Of a DNA stretch of 9,953 bases, positions 6,294 through 9,953 are shown one piece after another. The translations under genes and the position numbers were made by a program. The stretch comes from Peribacter sp964404805. GTDB lineage: Bacteria > Patescibacteriota > Gracilibacteria > Peribacterales > Peribacteraceae. Position 1 is the first letter of the stretch; every line of letters starts with the position of its first letter. The stretch is taken from contig CAYOLJ010000039.1 in the NCBI GenBank assembly GCA_964404805.1, positions 1-9,953 on the forward strand, in the 5' to 3' direction. Below the pieces are notes generated by a model. That model was not told where the DNA came from, searched no databases, and worked only from the letters and a program-made list of their open reading frames with translations.

Positions 6294-6347
6294 TTCCAGG
6301 ATTTCAGGGAGAGGAGCACTTACCCCTGAATTCCTGAATTCTTGGAA
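6294..6347 (+). terminator. Possible terminator or attenuator with two alternative hairpins
   Basis: The 89-nt gap before purL holds a 15-nt arm TTCCAGGATTTCAGG (6294-6308) that pairs with CCTGAATTCTTGGAA (6333-6347), with one T-T mismatch and one G-T pair. The same left arm (6297-6309) can instead pair with 6324-6336 (12 of 13 pairs, 14-nt loop), because the right side holds a tandem repeat of CCTGAATT (6325-6332 and 6333-6340). The two structures exclude each other. A T-rich but interrupted stretch follows (TTGATTCTTTCT, 6350-6361). The hairpin could end the 117-aa gene's transcript; the outer arm also overlaps the proposed -35 box of purL. Confidence 0.45.
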
Positions 6348-6371
6348 CCTTGATTCTTTCTCCCCTATGAT
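6342..6371 (+). promoter_or_regulatory. Probable purL promoter overlapping the upstream ATG
   Basis: TTGGAA (6342-6347), an 18-bp spacer and TATGAT (6366-6371, five of six matches to consensus) form a plausible sigma70-type promoter. TATGAT ends 10 nt before the ATG at 6382, the same spacing as at the 117-aa gene. If it is used, the two ATGs at 6367 and 6370 lie within or upstream of the -10 box and cannot be the start on this transcript, so translation begins at 6382. Confidence 0.5.
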
Positions 6372-6381
6372 GGAGTCACAG

Positions 6382-8886
6382 ATGACTTCCTCCTCCAACC
6401 AACAACCGACTGTTCCCCTCCTCCCCTTCTTCTCCTCCAGTGACGCAGAGGTGCAGGAGCTTCTGAAGAAGCACAAGATCGGACTCACCGTTTCTGAGGC
6501 GCGCGCGATCGGAGAGATGCTCAAGCGTGATCCCACCATCGTCGAGGCAACCATCTGGGGTATTCAGGGCAGCGAGCACTGCAGCTACAAGTCGAGCCGC
6601 CGCTTCTTGAAGATGCTGCCTACCGAGAGCAGCCACGTGATTTTGGGACCGACAGAAGACAGTGGCATCGTGGCGATCACCGATGAACCTAAGGGCAAAC
6701 GCTGGGGGCTCGTCATTTCGCACGAATCGCACAACCATCCCTCACAAATCGTTCCCTTCGAGGGAGCGGCCACGGGCATCGGTGGTGTGGTGCGCGACGT
6801 GGTGTGCATGGGCGCACGGGTGATTGGCGGACTCGATGCTCTGCGCTTGGGCGATCTGAAGACAGAAGAGTCGCGCACCATCGCGCGCGAAGTCGCCCGC
6901 GGCATTGCCGGCTATGGAAACCCCCTGGGTATCCCCAACCTCGGCGGCGATACAGTCTTCGATGCATCGTACAACAGCAACTGTCTCGTAAACGCCATTG
7001 CTGTAGGAATCGTACGCGAGGATGAGGTGATCCATAGCCTCGTACCCGAAGAGGCAGGCAGAGAGCACTACGACATCATTCTCGTCGGCAAACCCACCGA
7101 TCGCAGCGGATTTGGCGGCGCTTCGTTCGCCAGCGCCTCGATGGAAGAAGAGAAGAAGGAACAGAACGCAGGAGCCGTACAAGAACCGAATCCGTTTCTG
7201 GAGCGTCACCTGCTCGCTTCTACCTACGCACTCTTCGACTGGCTCTGCGCGAACAAGCATCTCGACAAGGTGAGCTTCAAGGATCTCGGAGCCGGTGGCG
7301 TCGTGTGTGCCAGTGTGGAGCAGGTGGCCGATCGCGGTCTGGGGGCAGAAGTCGATCTCACGGCAGTGCACACGGCCGTCACAAATCTGCCACCCGAGAT
7401 TATCGCCTGCGCCGAGACGCAGGAGCGCTTCTGCTGGATCTGCCATCCCTCACTCACCGCTTCGATTCTGAGTCATTACAACGAAGTGTGGAATCTACCC
7501 GAGGTAGCCGAGAACGCTAGAGCCAGCCGCATCGGCACAGTCACGACGAATCCTATCCTCCACCTGACCTATCGTGGAAAAGTCGTCTGCTGCGCGAAGG
7601 CGCTCGATATCACCTGCGGGCTACAGTACACGCGTCCCACGAAGCTTACGCAGTCGCCGATGAACGAACCGGAGATTATCTGTAAGGGCAATCGCCTCTC
7701 AGTGCAGGGCAAGAACTTCACGTTGCAAGAAATTTTCGAGGCCATGCTGCGTCACCCCAATGCCGCGAGCAAGGATCCTCTCATACGCCACTACGACAAA
7801 AATGTTATCGGGAATTCCGTCATCGAAGCAGGTGAAGGTGACGCTGGTGTCATTGCCCCGCTGCAAGATCTCTTAAGCTACGTTCACGAAGGCACGCATC
7901 CCGGATGGGAGGAGCGTGCGAAAGAAAATCAAAATGTCGGCGTCGCACTCGCAGCAGACGGCAACGGCCGGTACGGAAGAATCTCTGCCTACTGGCAGGG
8001 TGCTAATGCCACAGTGGAGGCCATGTGCAATGTCGCAGCCACAGGAGCGGTTCCGCGCGCCCTCACCGACTGTCTCAACTACGGCAATCCCGAAATCCCC
8101 GAGCAGCTCTCGGCTCTTGAAGAAGGAGTGCGGGGCATTGCCGATGCCGCTCGCGGCGTGACAGTGGAGGACGAGCCCGTACCCATCATCTCGGGCAACG
8201 TGAGTCTGTACAACGGCAAGCCTGATGGCAGCGCTATCGACCCCACGGCTATCGTCTGCTGCGTGGGTGTGCTGCCCGACGTACGAAAGGCCGTGACCAT
8301 GCAGCTCAAACAGCCGGACTCTACCCTCCTGCTCATCGGTGAACGACGCGACGAATGTGGGGGCTCACTCTACTACGAAATTCTCGAACAGCTGACAGGT
8401 TCTCCACGTGACGTCTTGCTCGGAGCACACGTGCCGCAACCGGACTTTTCCGCAACCGCAAAAGCTATTGAGTTGATCACAAAAATTATTCAATCAGGCC
8501 AAGTACTCTCCTCTCACGACACCAGTGATGGCGGGCTCCTCCTTGCACTCTTTGAAATGACGCTGCCACAGAGAAGGTGTGGAGGATCCATCGGCGTTGC
8601 GGTTGATCTCGCTTCTCTTCAGTCATCCTTGCGTATCGACAGCCTGCTTTTCAGCCAGACCAGCGGATTTCTGCTGGAGATCGACAATGACCAAGTTGCA
8701 CAAATCACCGCAACGTGCGCACGTGCCGGCGTGCCGGCAGTCGCTGTGGGACACACAATTTCTGATCCACTGCTCTCTGTGAATTTGGGGAATGAACGGC
8801 TGATTACTGCTGATATTTCGCATCTGCACGCCATCTGGAGCACATCCCTCCAAACGACATGGTCAGAGCCGAAGAACAATAGTTGA
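6382..8886 (+). CDS. purL: Phosphoribosylformylglycinamidine synthase subunit PurL
   Basis: FGAM synthase converts FGAR, glutamine-derived ammonia and ATP to FGAM in purine synthesis; the small PurL type works in the cytoplasm with PurS and the PurQ glutaminase. From ATG 6382 the protein has 834 residues. Motifs in order: GSEHCSYKSSR (63-73), ESHNHPS (115-121), FEGAATGIGGVVRD (126-139), AGYGNPLGIPNLGGD (176-190), FGGASFAS (244-251), DLGAGG (301-306), ETQER (345-349), CNVAATGAVPRALTD (549-563), NYGNPE (566-571), SGNVSLYN (604-611) and SSHDTSDGGLLLALFEM (710-726). Both AIRS-like ATP-binding halves are complete. There is no C-terminal glutaminase domain and no fused PurS, so separate partners are needed; neither gene is in the window. 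It is some 90 residues longer than B. subtilis PurL (about 740). An ATG at 6367 would add five residues, but a -10 box overlaps it. The final TGA overlaps the -35 box of the next gene. Confidence 0.97.
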   Translation: MTSSSNQQPTVPLLPFFSSSDAEVQELLKKHKIGLTVSEARAIGEMLKRDPTIVEATIWGIQGSEHCSYKSSRRFLKMLPTESSHVILGPTEDSGIVAITDEPKGKRWGLVISHESHNHPSQIVPFEGAATGIGGVVRDVVCMGARVIGGLDALRLGDLKTEESRTIAREVARGIAGYGNPLGIPNLGGDTVFDASYNSNCLVNAIAVGIVREDEVIHSLVPEEAGREHYDIILVGKPTDRSGFGGASFASASMEEEKKEQNAGAVQEPNPFLERHLLASTYALFDWLCANKHLDKVSFKDLGAGGVVCASVEQVADRGLGAEVDLTAVHTAVTNLPPEIIACAETQERFCWICHPSLTASILSHYNEVWNLPEVAENARASRIGTVTTNPILHLTYRGKVVCCAKALDITCGLQYTRPTKLTQSPMNEPEIICKGNRLSVQGKNFTLQEIFEAMLRHPNAASKDPLIRHYDKNVIGNSVIEAGEGDAGVIAPLQDLLSYVHEGTHPGWEERAKENQNVGVALAADGNGRYGRISAYWQGANATVEAMCNVAATGAVPRALTDCLNYGNPEIPEQLSALEEGVRGIADAARGVTVEDEPVPIISGNVSLYNGKPDGSAIDPTAIVCCVGVLPDVRKAVTMQLKQPDSTLLLIGERRDECGGSLYYEILEQLTGSPRDVLLGAHVPQPDFSATAKAIELITKIIQSGQVLSSHDTSDGGLLLALFEMTLPQRRCGGSIGVAVDLASLQSSLRIDSLLFSQTSGFLLEIDNDQVAQITATCARAGVPAVAVGHTISDPLLSVNLGNERLITADISHLHAIWSTSLQTTWSEPKNNS

Positions 8887-8911
8887 CACACATAATGAAT
8901 ACTGGTTTAAT
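8883..8911 (+). promoter_or_regulatory. Strong sigma70-type promoter of the leader ORF and surface protein
   Basis: A perfect TTGACA (8883-8888), a 17-bp spacer ending in TGG, and TTTAAT (8906-8911) form a near-consensus promoter with an extended -10 TG. The -35 box overlaps the purL stop codon. The usual start distance puts the first transcribed base at about 8918-8920, on or next to an ATG at 8920. A small hairpin, CCGC-CTTC-GCGG (8925-8936), would lie at the very 5' end of the RNA. Confidence 0.85.
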
Positions 8912-8919
8912 ACCCCCTT

Positions 8920-8970
8920 ATGTTCCGCCTTCGCGGTACAGAGGTGTCTTCTTTCCCCCACGCGCTATGA
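8920..8970 (+). CDS. 16-aa leader ORF joined to the surface protein gene by ATGA
   Basis: An ATG that lies 8 nt after the -10 box, so close to the expected transcription start that it would be read without a leader, opens a frame of 16 codons: MFRLRGTEVSSFPHAL. Its TGA (8968-8970) overlaps the ATG of the downstream secreted protein (8967) in an ATGA. The peptide itself has no recognisable function and no run of one amino acid that would suggest classic attenuation. Its likely job is to bring ribosomes to the downstream start, which lacks a Shine-Dalgarno; a GAGGTG at 8941-8946 is 20 nt away, too far. The short length leaves chance as an alternative. Confidence 0.55.
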   Translation: MFRLRGTEVSSFPHAL

Positions 8971-9953
8971 CATTCTCTCTGCGCACCACCATTACAAGTG
9001 CTTCCGCAGCGCTCCTCATGCTCTTCGCTACTCCGGCCTTCGCAGCCGGTACGGTGACGATCATGCAGCAGAGCCCCATCGGGATCTTCGGTGATTACAC
9101 ACTCACCTTCCCCATCGGTTCTCAAGTAACCATCCGCGAACAGGATCGTAAAGTTCTGGCCATTGCAGAGGTTGGCGCCTACCTACTGCACATCTTGCCT
9201 CCCGCCAACGCCAAGATGACCACCTCGGTCAAGAAGAACGGTACCGATATCCTCGCCACCGTTGATCGCGACGTGCGGTTCACCGTGGAAGAGGGCGATG
9301 CCGTGACCGTCACCATCAAGTATCGATACGACGGAACAATCAACGTGGAAAGTGACCCAGAGGGGACCTCGTTCGAGCTCCTCGGACCGAACGATCTGCG
9401 CGACGCGGGCGTGACGCCGGCCACTTACACGGGAATGGCCCCGGGCGCCTATCGTGTCACGTTCCACCGACGGGACGGCTGCAACCTAGTCTCACCGATG
9501 CAGCGCACGCTCAACGCCAACGCCACACTCACGTTTATAGGTAAATTCATCTGTGGTGTGGTCGCTCCGCCTGCTCCGCCTCCTGCACCAACAGAGGAAC
9601 CTATTTCCGACAGCAACGAAGGCCGTACAGTCCGCATGTGGCTGGCCGCACACCAGGCAGAGGCATGTGCCGGCAGCACAGTGCGTACCACAATTACCAT
9701 CAAGAACACCGGTGCACGCACGGTGCACAACGTCGTGGTCTCGGCACAGGTCGATCCTGCCCAGGCACAGTTCAGCACACCGTTGCCGCACTTCGGCATG
9801 CTGACCGGCGATACCGTCTTCTGGGAGGTGCCGCAGATCTACTCCGGCAAGACCTGGAGTATCACGGTCCCCCTCGCGCTGAGTACATCCCTCAAACAGG
9901 GGGAGAAGCCAACCATTACGGCGCGCGTCTCGGCGAGCGACCTTGCAGAGGGC
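8967..9953 (+). CDS. Secreted surface protein with PEGA-like and DUF11-like domains, 3' partial
   Basis: The visible 329 residues begin with a clear Sec signal peptide (MTFSLR, hydrophobic core, cleavage predicted after ATPAFA at residue 26). A beta-rich domain follows (27-120; TLTFPIGSQVTIRE, EVGAYLLHILPP, RDVRFTVEEGDAVTVTIKY). Then comes a PEGA-like domain (121-197; GTINVESDPEGTSFEL, then APGAYRVTFHRRDG), with Cys172 and Cys196 able to pair. A Pro-rich linker (APPAPPPAPTEEP, 200-212) leads to a DUF11/CARDB-like domain (222-329; STVRTTITIKNTGARTVHNVVV, FGMLTGDTVFWEVPQIYSG). Such modules build cell-surface stalks and adhesins; no enzyme activity is suggested. The gene runs off the window, so further repeats and any sorting motif for the sortase cannot be seen. 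The start is fixed by the signal peptide and the ATGA overlap with the leader ORF. Confidence 0.88.
   Translation, partial: MTFSLRTTITSASAALLMLFATPAFAAGTVTIMQQSPIGIFGDYTLTFPIGSQVTIREQDRKVLAIAEVGAYLLHILPPANAKMTTSVKKNGTDILATVDRDVRFTVEEGDAVTVTIKYRYDGTINVESDPEGTSFELLGPNDLRDAGVTPATYTGMAPGAYRVTFHRRDGCNLVSPMQRTLNANATLTFIGKFICGVVAPPAPPPAPTEEPISDSNEGRTVRMWLAAHQAEACAGSTVRTTITIKNTGARTVHNVVVSAQVDPAQAQFSTPLPHFGMLTGDTVFWEVPQIYSGKTWSITVPLALSTSLKQGEKPTITARVSASDLAEG

Noticed and set aside
6005..6319. A 104-codon minus-strand frame with a hydrophobic C-terminal run opposite the 117-aa gene
   Set aside because: It has no promoter or ribosome binding site. The plus-strand frame has G/C-rich third positions and an extended -10, and the hydrophobic run is what an Asp/Asn-rich coding strand gives in antisense.
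6742..7446. A 234-codon minus-strand frame inside purL
   Set aside because: It is antisense to the highly conserved catalytic part of purL and has no plausible start signal.
1..9953. Alternative genetic code with TGA read as glycine (Gracilibacteria-like)
   Set aside because: TGA ends purL, the PKD gene, the LppX/LolA-like gene, the Ig-like gene, the 117-aa gene and the small ORFs at sensible lengths, often in 4-nt overlaps, and no in-frame TGA interrupts a conserved domain.

Overview
The window looks like a piece of a small, moderately GC-rich bacterial genome of the Candidate Phyla Radiation. Peregrinibacteria/Peribacteria is my best guess. The grounds are the mix of PKD, PEGA-like, DUF11-like and sortase surface proteins, isolated housekeeping genes (tsaD, purL) with no pathway partners beside them, and several proteins in families I cannot name. 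TGA is used as a normal stop in at least six genes, which argues against the Gracilibacteria recoded code. The taxonomic call is inference only. I found no tRNA, rRNA, CRISPR array, insertion sequence or prophage signal.

Layout. (1) Positions 1-612, minus strand: the N-terminal part of a membrane-anchored sortase, cut by the window edge. (2) 695-1753, plus: tsaD, the tRNA t6A37 threonylcarbamoyltransferase, divergent from the sortase across an 82-bp region that holds an AT-rich inverted repeat and a sigma70-type promoter. (3) 1698-5886, minus: a probable envelope-protein operon. Its order is a membrane-anchored protein with two Ig-like domains, an anchored LppX/LolA-like protein, a 3-TM protein with six PKD-type domains, and a 28-codon single-TM micropeptide. 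The last three genes are joined by GTGA and ATGA 4-nt overlaps, and the micropeptide gene runs antisense into the 3' end of tsaD. (4) 5924-6277, plus: a small acidic Cys-containing protein of unknown function, divergent from the operon. (5) 6278-6366: a short gap with two alternative, mutually exclusive hairpins. (6) 6382-8886, plus: purL, FGAM synthase. (7) 8883-9953, plus: a strong promoter, a 16-codon leader ORF that starts almost at the predicted transcription start, and, joined by an ATGA overlap, a secreted PEGA/DUF11-type surface protein that runs off the window.

Two themes cut across the genes. First, I see no convincing Shine-Dalgarno sequence before any start. Instead, -10-like hexamers lie 8-11 nt upstream of several ATGs (sortase, the 117-aa gene, purL, the leader ORF, perhaps tsaD), which implies leaderless or nearly leaderless transcripts. 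Second, most non-housekeeping genes encode exported or membrane-anchored beta-sandwich proteins, so this is a cell-surface region. A sortase and its possible substrates sit within 10 kb of each other, although no sorting motif is visible because the relevant C-termini are outside the window or absent.
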